Shown here: in pieces, positions 33,770 through 44,465 of the stretch
How positions within the stretch are numbered: the stretch's first letter is position 1
Layout of the letters: every line of letters begins with the position of its first letter
NCBI GenBank assembly: GCA_026826555.1
Contig: JAKSZT010054215.1
Coordinates: forward strand, 19,885,673 to 19,949,672
Reading direction: 5' to 3'
Source: Tolypeutes matacus
Lineage: Eukaryota; Chordata; Mammalia; Cingulata; Chlamyphoridae
DNA: 64,000 bases
Position numbers and translations under genes: made by a program
The notes under the pieces: generated by a model
The model's database searches: none
Seen by the model: the letters and a program-made list of their open reading frames with translations, nothing else
Told to the model about the DNA's origin: nothing

Positions 33770-35118
33770 CCAGGTGTCTGCTGTTAAAGTGAGGGCATTG
33801 ATTGGGAAAAAATGGAATCCTGAAAATTGGAATGGGGACATATGGGCTTATCATGATGATGGTGGGGACATTGAACACCTGAATTCTGCTGAGCCTTCTT
33901 GCTGGATAAACCTGTAACAGCCTCCCCTGACGAAGTAGCCCTTCCCACCCTGTCTGAGGACAGTAAAACTGCTTTGCTCTATAAACTATAATTTCTTTCC
34001 ATTAGGAAGAAGCTTTTCCACCTCCACCTGAGAAAATGAACTCTGTTTTGCCAGATGAAACTGAAATGGAATCCACTGGGGTAGCTGACTTGTCAGACAC
34101 TGCTAATTCCTCTCAGGATCCACCTATGCCACCCATCTTTGTTTCTCAGCATGCCCCAAAGGATGAGCTACAAAGTGAAACCCATGAGGAGGTGAGCTCC
34201 AAAAGAACTACATGATTTTTCCAATTAATATGGACAGAAATCAGAAGAATTGTGTGGAAATGGATATTAAGGATATGGGGGTAATTGCAGAAGGAATGTA
34301 AAGTTGGATCATGCTGGATTTATCAATATGGGCCCACTAAGCAGAGATTCTGGATTCACTATTATCTCTAATAGTTGGTTGGCTGGTTGACTGAAACACT
34401 AGACCAAAAGATAGTCTACACTAAATCAAGTCAAGATGCCAGAACTGCCTTGGTAAAATATAGATGAAGGAATCCAAAGGCTTGGGAGAACTGGAATGTT
34501 AGAGTGGATTTATCATGTAAGATGTGCTCACCTACCACAAGAGTGTCCAGAGGTCACACCTTTCACCATGACTTTGAGAAATTAATTTGTGAGAGGAACC
34601 CCAGCATCCCTGAAGAATTCTGTGTTCATTCCTTTCTGTAGGTCAAATAATATGGTGGGCACTTACTGCCCCCTGAATTTGCATCCTTAAATAAAATGGG
34701 TTTGATCAGATCCTGGGTTGGCAGGAGCCAAGTGGCAGCACTTAATCAACAAAGACAATGTGGGTGGGGTTACCATAATGGACAGCACAATTAATTAAAG
34801 TGGGAGTCTGACTCACAGAGATGTATGACATTGGCTGATTGATCGTGGGATTCCTAGAAGTGAAATAGATGAGCAGTCTATAAAATTCTTACTTGATTTC
34901 TAAAAGTAGAAGAGATCTAGGTCAAGTAAGCAAAAGCCTACCTTGAAACACAAAAACAGAGAGTCATGGCTTTCAATCAATTCCCAGATTTGAATTTATA
35001 AGACCCAGAACACTTCGATGAAGGAAAGGCCAGGGTCTCTCAGGGAAGGACCCTGCTACACTGTCAAAAATATATAGTGTTAATCTTTCTACCAGCCTTC
35101 CCCAAAGGGACCTTTTAC
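33770..35118 (+). pseudogene. ERVL gag remnant
   Basis: Broken frames encode pieces resembling ERV-L gag, for example GKKWNPENWNGDIW near 33800 and an LTHRD...IDRGIPRSEID block near 34805-34870. Stops and frameshifts interrupt every frame. The segment lies directly downstream of the LTR-like sequence and upstream of the protease/RT remnants, the normal ERV-L order. Family assignment is from memory of ERV-L gag patterns and is less certain than for pol. Confidence 0.6.
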
Positions 35119-35123
35119 CAGGG

Positions 35124-35825
35124 TGTTTTAGTTTGCCAAAAACTTGTTGATGTAAAATATTAATACCAGAAATGGGTTGGCTTTTATAAAGGTTATTTAT
35201 TTGGGGGTGAAAGCTTACAGTTCCAAAGCCATGAGAAGTCCAAATCAGGGCACCATAAGAGGAGCTTTCTCACCAAAGTCAGCTACCATATGGCAAAGCA
35301 AGATGGCCACAAGTCTCTGCAGAGGTCTCTGCCTTTCTCAGCTCTTGGCAAACCTGGCAAAGGGCTTGTGTTTTACCGGGCCTCCTCTCCTAGTCTCAGC
35401 AGCTCTGCTTTCTTTCCAAGTTTAGCTGTACCCTATCAGACATATGGCTCATCTCTCCTTGGGCCTCAGCTCTTTGAGCCTCTCAGGGGCTTCTCTCTTT
35501 GCAGTGCAGCTGTGGAAGAAACTTTTGTCCTTTCTCTCACATGGCCAGATCAAATATTGCAGGTTCCTTTATCTGTATGTGTCTCTCTCTGTGTCTCCAT
35601 TTACATCATCAGAACCCAGCAAGGGGGCAGAGACTCAACCTGAGTCACATCTCACCAAAGTAGCCTGATCAAAAGCCTTAAACAGATTTTTATCAAGTAA
35701 TCTAATCAAAAGACTCTCAACGAAATTTAATGCAATCAAAGGGTATCACACTCACAGGAATAGATTAGTTCAAAAACATAATCTTTCTATTTTGGGGAAT
35801 CATAAAATAATCTCAGGCTGCCACA
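35124..35825 (+). mobile_element. Solo LTR, 702 bp, with 5-bp TSD
   Basis: Starts TGTTTTAGTTTGCC and ends CAGGCTGCCACACA (TG...CA). It is flanked by the exact 5-bp duplication caggg (35119-35123 and 35826-35830). It interrupts the ERVL between gag and protease remnants, which resume on both sides. A 5-bp TSD fits ERVL/class III or some class I elements. No internal region lies next to it, so it is a solo LTR. It is not related to the ERVL LTR at 42739-43222. Confidence 0.9.
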
Positions 35826-35830
35826 CAGGG

Positions 35831-36182
35831 TGACTTTACATAGGGGAAAAGGAAATGATCAGACATTTCAGGAATTACCAAATACTGGCTCTAAACTGAC
35901 ACTAATTCCAGGAGACCCAAAAATGTCACTGTAATCTACCTGTCAGATTAGGGGCTTATGGAGGTCAGATGATCAGTAGAGATTTAGCTCAGTTTGTCTC
36001 ACAGTGAGTGCAGTGGGTCTCTGCTCCAATTCTATGGTTATTGCCCCAATTCTGGAATGTGTGGATTCAGTAACTGACAGAATCCTGACATTGATCCCCT
36101 GACCTGTGGAAGGAGACTATTACAGTAGGGAAGCCCAAGCGGAAGCCACTAGAACTGTCTCTATCTAACAAAAGAGTAAAAC
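35831..36182 (+). pseudogene. ERVL protease region remnant
   Basis: Interrupted frames give pieces with the ERV-L protease pattern: DTNSRRPKNVTV, a GLMEVR (AYGGQ-like) block, and NPDIDPLTCGR just before the pol start. It leads in register toward the RT domain on the far side of the SINE. Confidence 0.65.
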
Positions 36183-36195
36183 AAAAGCAATACCA

Positions 36196-36630
36196 GGGAA
36201 GCGGATGTGGCCCAAGTGATTGGGTTCCTGTCTACCATATAGGAGGTCCAGGGTTCAATTCCTGGGGCCTCCTGGTAAAGGGCAGGTTGGCCCACGTGGC
36301 AAGCTGGCCCACGCGGTGAGCTGACCTGAGTGGAGAGCTGGCCCATGCGGAGTGCTGCCTTATGCGGAGCTGGCCCATGCAGAGAGATGGTGCAGCAAGA
36401 TGATGCAACAAAAAGAGATACAGAAGAGAGACAGTGAGAGATGCAGCAGATCAGGGAACTGAGGTGGCACAAGAGATTGAGCAGCCTCTCTCCACTACAG
36501 AGGGTCCCAGGATCAGTTCCTGGTACTGCCTAGAGAGAGGACAAGCAGACACAGAAGAGCATGCAGAGAGCAGACAGCAAGCAAAACAACAGTGGGGGGA
36601 GGGTATAAATAAATAAATAAATCTTAAAAA
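36196..36630 (+). mobile_element. DAS-type dimeric SINE inside ERVL pol
   Basis: GGGAAGCGGATGTGGCCCAA head, B box GGTTCAATTCC, a linker with repeated GCTGGCCCA units, a second head and an AAATAAATAAATAAATC tail. The exact TSD aaaagcaatacca is at 36183-36195 and 36631-36643. It splits protease from RT. Confidence 0.95.
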
Positions 36631-36643
36631 AAAAGCAATACCA

Positions 36644-37140
36644 CATTCCCAGAGGAATTGCAGAGATCAGTGCCACCATGAAGGACCTGAAGGATGCAGG
36701 GGTGGTGATTCCCACCACATCCCCATTCAACTCTCCTATTTAGCCTGTACAGAAAACAGATGAATCACGGAGGATGACAGTTGATTATTATAAACTTAAC
36801 GGGGAGGTGACACCAATTACAGCTGCTGTGCCAGATGTGGTATCATTGCTTGAGCAAATCAACACATCCTCTGGCACCTGGTATGCAGCTGTTGACCTGG
36901 TCTTCAGTTTGAATAGCTTTTACTAAAGACCGTCAGGAACAGTTTGTTTCCAGCTGACAAGTCCATAATACACCTCCACTGTCCTGCCTCAGGACAGATT
37001 TATCAACTCTCCAGCCCTATGACACAACCTAGTCAGCAGGGACCTTGATCACCTTTCCCTTTCACAAGATATCACACTGGTCCATTACATTGATGACGTT
37101 CTGCTGATTGGGCCCAGTGAGTAAGAAGCAGCAACGACTC
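36644..37140 (+). pseudogene. ERVL reverse transcriptase remnant
   Basis: The translated pieces show the order of retroviral RT: a [10 protein letters not shown] block, R.TVDY..LN near 36775, [16 protein letters not shown] at about 36815-36860, GTWYAAVDL at about 36876-36902, and the catalytic YIDD at 37086-37097 followed by VLLIGP. An in-frame TAG near 36740 and several frameshifts disable it. The LPQG motif is altered to LPQD. This is an old, non-functional copy. Confidence 0.85.
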
Positions 37141-37489
37141 TACACTTAACTGGTATGACATTTCATGGCAGAGAGTGGGAGATAAATCCAACAAAAACTC
37201 AGGGGACTTCTACCTCAGTGAAATGTTTAGACATAGAGGTGAGGGGGCATGTAGAGATATTCCTTCTGAGGTAAAGGATAAGCTTATATCTGGCCCCTCC
37301 TACAACCTAAAAAGAGGCTCAACACCTAGTTGGCCTCTTTGGATTTTGGAGGCAACATATTCCTCACCTGGATGTGCTACTCTGGCCTATTTACTGAGTG
37401 ACCTGTGAAGCTACTAGTTTTGAGTGGGGACCGGAGCAAGAGGAGGCTCAGCAATGTCCAGACTGATGTGCCACCTGCTCTGCCACTCA

Positions 37490-38290
37490 GGCTATGTATG
37501 ATCCAGCAGATCCAGTGGTGCTTGAAGTGGCAGTGGCAAATAGAGATGCCATTTGGAACCTTTGGCAGACTTCTGTTGGGGAGTCACAGTGCAGACCCTT
37601 AGGATTTTGGAGCTAAGCCTTGCCATCCTCTGCAGTAACTACTCCCCTTTTGAGAAACAGCTTTTGGCCTGCTATTGGGCCTTAATAGAGACTGAATTCT
37701 TAACCATGGGCCACCAAGTTACCACGAGGCCTGAGCTGTCCATCATGAGCTGGGTGTTATCTCACTCACCAAGCCAATTGAAGTGGTTTATACAAGATTG
37801 GGCCTGAGCAGGTCCTGAGGGCACAAATAAATTGTATAAGGAAGTGGCCCAAATACCCATGGCCCCTACTCCTGCCACAATAGCTTCTCTTTCTCAGCCT
37901 ACATCTATGGCTTCTTGTGTAGTTCCCTATGAACAGTTGACTGAGGAAGAGAAAACTTGGGCCCGATTTACAGACCATTCTTCAGGAAATACAAGTACCA
38001 CCCAAAAGTGGACAGTTGTAGCATTACAACCCCTTGCTGGTACATTCCTTAAGTGGGCAGAACTTTGAACAATGCACCTAATTGTTCATTTTTCTTGGAA
38101 GGAGAAACGGCCAGAGGTGTGTTTGTACACTGATTCATGGGCTATGGTCATTGGTTTGGGTGAGTGATCAGGGAGTTAGAAGGAACATAACTGAAAAATT
38201 GGTGACAAGGAAATCTGCAGGAGAGGTATGTGGATGGACCTTTCTGAATGGGCAAAAACCATGAAGACATTTGTGTCCCATGTGAATGCT
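37490..38290 (+). pseudogene. ERVL RNase H remnant
   Basis: The pieces include a YSPFEKQLLACYWAL block (about 37640-37685), TTRPELSIMSWV, and a DSWAMVIGLGE block (about 38130-38165) resembling the RNase H C-terminal part. Frames change repeatedly. Confidence 0.75.
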
Positions 38291-38956
38291 CACTGAAGGG
38301 TGATCTCAGCAAAGGAGGATTTTGATAATCAAGTGGATAGGATGACCCATTCTGTGGATAGCTGCCAGTCTCTTTCCCCAGCCATTCCTGGCATTGCCAA
38401 TGGTCTCATGAGTGAAGTGGCCATGGTGGTAAGGATGGAGGTTATGCATGGGCTCAGCAACATGACCTTCTACTTACCAAGACCAAAGTGGCTACAACAT
38501 TGCAGAGTGCCAAATCTGCCCAGCAATAAAGACCAGCACTCATAACTCAATATGCCACCATTCCCTGAGATGATCAGCCTGCTACCTGATGGCAGGCTGG
38601 GATTACACTGGACCACTTCCATCATGGAAAGGGCAGCATTTTGTTGTTACTGGAATAGACACTTGCTTGGGATGCAGATCTGCCTGCCCTGCACACAATG
38701 CTTCTGCCAAAATTAACACCCTTGAGCTTACAGAATGCCTTATCCACTGTTGTAGTCTTCCACACGGCATTGCTTCTGATCAAGGAACCTACTTTATAGC
38801 AAATGAAGTGTGGCAGTGGGCCCATGACCATAGAATTCACTGGTCTTTCCATTTCCCAATCATCCTGAAATAGCTGGCTTGTTAGAACCATAGAATGGCC
38901 TTTTAAAGACTCAATTTGGTGCCATATAGGCGGCAATACCTTGCAGGGCTGGGGTG
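38291..38956 (+). pseudogene. ERVL integrase remnant, N-terminal and core
   Basis: The zinc-binding end is decayed (GHGGKDGGYAWAQQH-like in one frame). The core domain is largely open at 38589-38873, with a DYTGPLPSWKGQ block, VTGIDT and SDQGTYF containing catalytic-type aspartates, then WAHDHRIHWSFH. The segment ends where an antisense LTR is inserted. Not functional. Confidence 0.85.
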
Positions 38957-39421
38957 TGTATTAGTCAGGGTTCTCCAGAGAAACAGAAACTGATAGGATA
39001 TGTATTTTTGTATATACATATGCAAATATTAAGAGATTTATTATAGGAATTGGCTCACATGACTGTGGGGATTGGCAAGTCCAAATTCCATAGTGCAGGC
39101 TGCAAGTTGGAAACTCCTATGAAGATGATATTGAATTACCCAGGAGAAGCAGGCTGACTGAAGTAGAGGTAGAAATTCTGACTGCTGAAATCCTCAGTTT
39201 TTGATTTAAGGGCTCCAACTGATTAGATGAGAAGACTCCCTCTCATTACTGAAGGCAATCTCCTTTGTGGGTTGTAAATGTAATCAGCCCTGGATTCAAT
39301 TAAATAACTAATGATTTGTATCCATCTATGAAATACCCTCACAGTAACAATCAGACCAATGCTGGCTTCACCAAACAACTGTACACAATAACCTAGTCAA
39401 ATGGACACATGAAATTAACCA
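38957..39421 (-). mobile_element. ERVL-type LTR inserted antisense in ERVL integrase
   Basis: 465 bp. On the minus strand it starts TGGTTAATTTC and ends CTGACTAATACA. It is homologous along its length to the + strand LTR at 42739-43222, so it belongs to the same LTR family as the host provirus but lies in the opposite orientation. Integrase coding resumes after it (QKAVYAPNQHP-type block near 39440). No clear TSD survives. Confidence 0.8.
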
Positions 39422-39889
39422 TAATAGGCAGTGTTTTCCAGAAAGCTGTATATGCTCCAAATCAGCATCCACTCTATAGTGCTGTTTCTCCCATAGCCAG
39501 GATTCATGGGTCTAGGGATCAAGAGGTGGGAATGGGAGTGGCATGACTCACTCTTACTCTTAGTGATCCAATAGCAAAAATTTTGCTTCCTGTCCTTATG
39601 ACCTTATACTCTGCTGACCTAGAGGTCTTAATTCTAAAGGGAGTAGTGCTTCCACCAGGAGACACAACAATGATTCCAGTGAATTAGAAGTGATGAGTGT
39701 CACCTGGTCACTTTGGGCTCCTCATGTCTGAATCAACAGGCAAAGAAGGGAGTTACTGTACTGGCTGGGTGATTGATCCTGATTATCAAGGGGAAATTGC
39801 ACTGCTACTACACAACGGAGATAAGAAGGAATATACCTGGAATACAGGAGCTCTCCCTCAAGGCATCTCTTAATGCAGCCATGCCTTGT
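39422..39889 (+). pseudogene. ERVL integrase C-terminus and dUTPase remnant
   Basis: After the LTR the frames show PIARIHGSRDQEVGMGV (integrase C-terminal region) and a PPGDTTMIP block. A dUTPase segment with motif IDPDYQGEI at about 39772-39798 and LLLHNG follows. ERV-L elements are known to carry a dUTPase domain downstream of integrase. Stops are present. The domain is broken near 39890 by a class I ERV insertion and continues at 42166. Confidence 0.8.
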
Positions 39890-40113
39890 GATGAAAGTCA
39901 GTAGAGGCTCTCTGCTTAGAGGAGCCCACACCAAATCTCAGTGCGTATTTCTGTCCTTCTCTCTCATTTCTCAGCAAGCTCTGTTCTTTTCCCCCATTTC
40001 CCAATAAACTCTTTTTACTGGCCTAACTAAACTGGCGTGTTCTTAAATTCTTTTATGCAACATAGCCAAGAACCTAGAGAAATCCAAAACTTCCCCTGCT
40101 TCATTTGGCTAAC
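39890..40113 (+). mobile_element. Class I ERV LTR, R-U5 part
   Basis: AATAAA lies at 40003-40008, and the probable cleavage point is about 20 bases later (after GGCCTAACT, as shown by the polyadenylated copy at 43260-43402). U5-like sequence follows to a CA near 40113. The next bases, TTTGGCTAACAACAGCC, look like a primer-binding-site region. U3 is mostly missing. Confidence 0.6.
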
Positions 40114-41356
40114 AACAGCCAGGAGTTCTTGAGGCAGGTAACCCTCCCTGATACCTGGCAAGGACTTTTTATAGCCTGTCTGGGCCCTTTTTTGGTTCTA
40201 CCATTTTAAAGATTTATTTTTATTCGCCCCACACTCCCATTGTTTGCACTCGCTGTCTGCTCTTTGTCTGTTCGTTGTGTGCTCTCTATGTCTGCTCATC
40301 TTTCTTTTAGGAGGCACTGGGAACTCCTATGTGAGAGGGAGGTGCCCAATTGCTTGAGCCACTTCTGCTCCCTGCTTGTTGTGTCTCTCATTGTGTTTTC
40401 TCATTGTTTCCTCGTTGCGACATCTTGTTGATTTTGTCATCTTGTTGTGTCAGCTCGCCGTGCCAGCCCATTGTGTCAGCTCGCTGTCCTGCTTGTCTTC
40501 TCTTGGAGGCACCAGGAACCGAACCTGGGACCTCCCATGTGGTAGGCGGGTGCCCGGATGCTTGAGCCATATCTGCTTCCCTCTACCATTTTAAAGGGGG
40601 TTCCTAGATAGGGGATTCCTGGATAGGCTCCTACAGGACATAAACTCGATCTGCCCAGATTGCCAGCTCCCTCTCTGGAAGTGGTAGGGGTGAGCCCCCA
40701 TGCCGTGTAGATCCAAGGAAGTTCTGGGTGGCGGGTGAAACCATCCTTGAGACCTGACTGGGCATGTGGCCTGAGTCAAGCAGAGGTCAACCGGGAGTTT
40801 AGCAGGCCCTCTCTGTGAGTTTAGAATGGCCATCACACAGTGTATTCCTTAGACCACTAGTTAAGGCCTTTTAATTAAAAGTGCCTTTGATCTTCCAACT
40901 ACTGCTGTCTTCATTTTGGGTCTGTGATTACTTTAGAATGCCTTAGAAACTGCAAATGCATTTGTTAGGGAGGCATGAGCCCCACCCTCAGTAGTGCCCT
41001 GAGGCTTTGCTCCTTCTTTGCCCTGAGCTTTTCCGGGGGGGGGGGTGTTTAACGGGGACCTTGGCCCCTGGGAGCCGCCATGAGGTGAGCTCTCATAGCC
41101 AGCTCCAAAGACTGCTGCAAAGTAGGCAAAAGTAAGGTCCCTAGCCAGCCCCTTTCCTAGGGTCAGCCTGGCTTGGGTGTTCGGCCTGGGAACTGGACCC
41201 AGACACCCCCAAGACCTCTAAGGCTCTGGGGATGCCCAGAGACAAAGCTCCTGATCCCCAAAATGTGGGGACAGCAAGCAGGGCTCCCCGATTTCCAGGA
41301 CGCTGACTTGGCAAGCAATCCATTCAGACAGGTCTAGCGGTGTCTTCCCTAGGATA
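40114..41356 (+). other. Class I ERV leader region (with SINE insertion)
   Basis: Non-coding sequence between the LTR-like end and the gag start. It contains a splice-donor-like ATGAGGTGAGC near 41090 and a G-run at 41035-41045. The stretch is interpreted as a retroviral leader from its position. Confidence 0.5.
40212..40581 (-). mobile_element. DAS-type dimeric SINE
   Basis: The minus strand carries two tRNA-like units, with the tail at about 40207-40225 and the head GGGAAGCAGATATGGCTCAA at the right end. The exact 15-bp TSD tctaccattttaaag is at 40197-40211 and 40582-40596. Confidence 0.95.
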
Positions 41357-41608
41357 ATGGGTGGCTCTTCCAGCATTCCAGCAGGCTTCCCATTGGGATG
41401 CCTTCTCAGAAATTGGGACAACCTGACTACTGATGGCCTAAAAAGAAAAAGGCTAATCTTTTCCTGCCACAACACATGGCCGCAGTATGGCCGGGAGTGG
41501 GCTCTGTATGGGACCCTGAATTCCAGTTCAACCTATGTAAGAGAGAAGGAGAGGACAGATAGATCTGAGGGCCAGAGACCATGTGGCCATGTCTCCCTAA
41601 AGGGATGA
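41357..41608 (+). pseudogene. Class I ERV gag matrix N-terminus remnant
   Basis: An 83-codon open piece starts MGGSSSIPAGFPLGCLL and continues with LKRKRLIFSCHNTWPQYG. The glycine after Met (myristoylation type), the PLGCLL..W pattern and the WPQY block are typical of gammaretrovirus-like (class I) ERV matrix domains. It is cut off after the first part of matrix. The downstream sequence to about 42165 gives no clear pol or env. Confidence 0.75.
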
Positions 41609-42165
41609 GGAAATGCACTCCATTTACTAAACCTCTCCCCTATAGAATAAGGAAACTCCTCATGTGCCATCAATTATGATTAAAAGGTTCCTGGCTTTCC
41701 TAGCTCCCTATTTCCTTGTATCACTCCAATCCTTCTAGTAAAAAAGGCTTGCAGGGTTTTTTACCCCTTGCGGGAGGTAACTAATGGGATGCAGCCCAAT
41801 TCCTGTCTCCTCAAGGATGGGGGCTTCTCCGGACCCCTTAGCTCTCCGTACTTAGCAGCTGCCTAGGGATTTTCCTGGAGGAACTAAGCTGGAGAGTCCT
41901 GCATGAAGTTTCTGCCTTGGACAGACACTGGGAGCTTTGTGGCCAGGTGATTCTAAAATCAAGTCTTTCCCTAAACTAACCTGTGCATATAAAATTCTCT
42001 CTTCTGTTCCAATCTGTGCTTGCTTTAACTTTGTTAGGCTGTTCATGCCTAGGAACTTGTAAATCAGATTTGGGGTCACCTCTTACATTGGATATAGTGA
42101 AAGGTAACCTAAAAATGAGTCTTTAAATGTCAATACTATCTTGCAATTGCATATGAAGTATAATC
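41609..42165. other. Unassigned part of the ERV cluster
   Basis: It lies between class I gag and the resumption of ERVL dUTPase. Presumably a remnant of the class I ERV, but I recognise no domain. Confidence 0.35.
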
Positions 42166-42738
42166 CACAAGTGGAATTAATTCAGCTGCTGAAAAAGCAG
42201 AAAAACCTAGCACAGTTGTTACTAATAAAGCCAGTGGACAACCATAGCAGACAGGACTACTCTTCAGGAATGAAGGTTTGAGTCACCTCACCAGGCAAAG
42301 AACCACCAGCTGAGGTGCTTGCTGAAGGTAAAGGGAATGTGGACTGGGCAGTGGAAGGTAGTGATAAATATCAGCTCTGACCACAGGAATGTAATTGTTC
42401 TGATAATTTCTTCCCTCTATTTTTAGGCCTCTCTCTCCATATATATATATGTGTATGTATATGTATGGCAAATATCGTTGTTTTCTTCCCTCTATTATCC
42501 CCTTATATAACATAAGTTGTATAACTTTACATCATAGTATTTAAGTTACAGGATATCAAAGTTAAGAGTGAATATCTCCCAGGTTCTTCCATCCTCCTCT
42601 GGGGAAAAAGTTGGCACATTTTTGATGTACACAGACAAGGTAGTTGTATCCTGTTAGGCAAAAGTATGACTATTATTTGGAGATGAAGTAATGTTTAAGG
42701 AGATATATGTGGGTGCCAAGATGATGAGGGGTGTACTG
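42166..42738 (+). pseudogene. ERVL dUTPase C-terminus and 3' untranslated part
   Basis: A frame at about 42275-42390 gives a PPAEVLAEGKGNVDWAV block and DKYQL. This is the tail that follows the dUTPase in ERV-L pol and continues the segment broken at 39889. Non-coding sequence then leads to the 3' LTR. No env gene is present, as expected for ERV-L. Confidence 0.7.
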
Positions 42739-43222
42739 TGGTAGTTGACTTCTTTTGTCAAATTGGCTCGGTTATGGTGTCCAGTTCTTTGGTCAGGCAA
42801 GCACTGGGCAGGCTGTTACTTTAAGGGTATTTTGTCGAGATTTGTATGTACAATCAGTTGACTATTTATGGCAGATCACGTCTATAATCAACAAAGAAGA
42901 TTGCCCTCGGTAAGGTGCGGAGTCTCCTCATCCGATCGGTTGGATGTCTTAAAAGCCACAATTGAGGATTTCAAAATCAGAAAGAAGAATTTCTGCATCA
43001 GCTTCAGTCAGCCAGCTTTCCCTCAGGAATCTGGACTCAACTTTAGGATCACTTGTATTAGAGTTTCCAGCTTGTAATCTGCCCTACAGAATTGGGCCTT
43101 GTCATTCCCAGAGTCATGTGACTATATAATTACTAAAATAAATCAAATCTCTTAATATTTACATGTGATATATAGATATATATCCTGTCAGTTCTCTTTA
43201 TCTGGAAAACCAGACTAATATA
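42739..43222 (+). mobile_element. ERVL 3' LTR
   Basis: Starts TGGTAGTTGACTTC directly after the dUTPase tail and ends near GACTAATATA, homologous to the antisense LTR at 38957-39421 and, in its second half, to 33277-33481. An AATAAA-type signal (AAAATAAATC) lies near 43136-43145. Its position directly downstream of the pol tail identifies it as the 3' LTR. Confidence 0.75.
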
Positions 43223-43259
43223 TAGGAAGTACTGTGAAAATTCTTATCATGTAAAGAAT

Positions 43260-43402
43260 TTTTTTTTTTTTTTTTTTAGTTAGGCCAGTAAAAAGAATTT
43301 ATTGAGAAATGGGGGGAAAGAACAAAGCATGCTGAGAAATGGAAGAAAAGGACGGAAATACACAATGAGATTTGGTGCAGGCTCCGTTAGGCAAAGAGAG
43401 CC
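43260..43402 (-). mobile_element. Retroposed 3' end of an ERV transcript
   Basis: The minus strand reads a sequence homologous to 39905-40029 (GGCTCTCT, CACCAAATCTCA, TCAATAAATTCTTTTTACTG), stops exactly after GGCCTAACT and continues as a poly-A run (T-run at 43260-43277 on the + strand). The 13-bp TSD tcatgtaaagaat is at 43247-43259 and 43403-43415. Confidence 0.88.
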
Positions 43403-43442
43403 TCATGTAAAGAATATTTGCTAGAACTTGCTAATACCTCTT

Positions 43443-43632
43443 TTTTTTTTTTTTTTTTTTTAAAGATTTTATTTATTTATTCATCCATCCCCCCCTTGCT
43501 GCTTGTGCTCACCGGGCCAGCCAACCACGCCATGCGGGCGGGCCCGCCCCCACCAGGAGGCCCCAGGAACCGAACCCGGGGCCTCCCATATGGTAAACGG
43601 GAGCCCCACTGATTGAGCCACAGCCGCTTCCC
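43443..43632 (-). mobile_element. DAS-type SINE
   Basis: A T-run, then an A-tail region, then a GC-rich linker and a tRNA-like head (GGCCTCCCATATGGTAAACG on the + strand). The exact 14-bp TSD tgctaatacctctt is at 43429-43442 and 43633-43646. Confidence 0.95.
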
Positions 43633-43799
43633 TGCTAATACCTCTTAACCTGTCTACATCTTCCATCCATTTATCTGTTATGACTCAGTTAAGGTAAGGA
43701 ATTTCATAGATTCTCATGCTTTGTAATTCTATAGTCATTAAAATATTTCCACATCCATTATCCCAATGCCTCATCATGGCATGTGCTCAATAAATATTT

Positions 43800-43970
43800 A
43801 TTTTCAATTTTCACAGCCATATTGGGAGAAAGAAGGGATAGATAATGATGGTGCCATTTCATAAAGGGAGGAATCTGCCAAGGGCTTCCAGTTTGGCTGG
43901 GCCAGAACTTAAGTCATTTAACCCCATTGCTACCAGATGCCTAATAGTCCAGCTTCTGCAGTCTCCAGCA
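43800..43970 (-). repeat. MIR-like relic
   Basis: CACAGCCATATTGGGAGAAA, then CCATTTCATAAAGGGAGGAA, then CTTAAGTCATTTAACC, loosely follows antisense MIR order. Confidence 0.4.
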
Positions 43971-44324
43971 TCAACTATTCTTTTTTTTTTTAATAGCCAG
44001 AAAAGAAATTTTAATTGTGCAATTGAGATACCTACATGAGTTAAGGAACCCCAGGCATGTTGTTCCTTTTTATTGTCTTGTGCTTTAGAAAATCTGAATT
44101 CTTCCTTTCTGTGTCAGGGCCACAGTCCCCAGCAACTTGATAGGCAGTGTATCAGCCTCTCCTGTGGTATGATGAAGAGCTGGCAGCACAGAATAGAGAG
44201 AAATAAGTAAAACAGAGACCCAGCCAAAATACCCAATTCACACGTGCACTTTTGTGTCTCTCCTATTTTGAGGATAGAATCTAAAACAATAGGCAATATC
44301 AGGGTTTGGGGAATTGCAGCCTGT

Positions 44325-44465
44325 TTTTTTTTAAATCTTTTTTTAACTTTTTATTTTGAAATAATTGTAAGTCCATAGGAAGTTGCAAAGATAGGTCAGA
44401 GAGATTCCCTGCACCCTTCAGCCAGTTTCTCCCACTGGTTATATAGGACCTATCAGCTATTGCTA
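44325..44465 (-). repeat. Old L1 3' UTR fragment
   Basis: TTTATTTTGAAATAATTGTA, GGAAGTTGCAAAGATAGGTC and CCCTGCACCCTTCAGCCAGT match the antisense pattern of old L1 3' UTRs. Confidence 0.6.
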
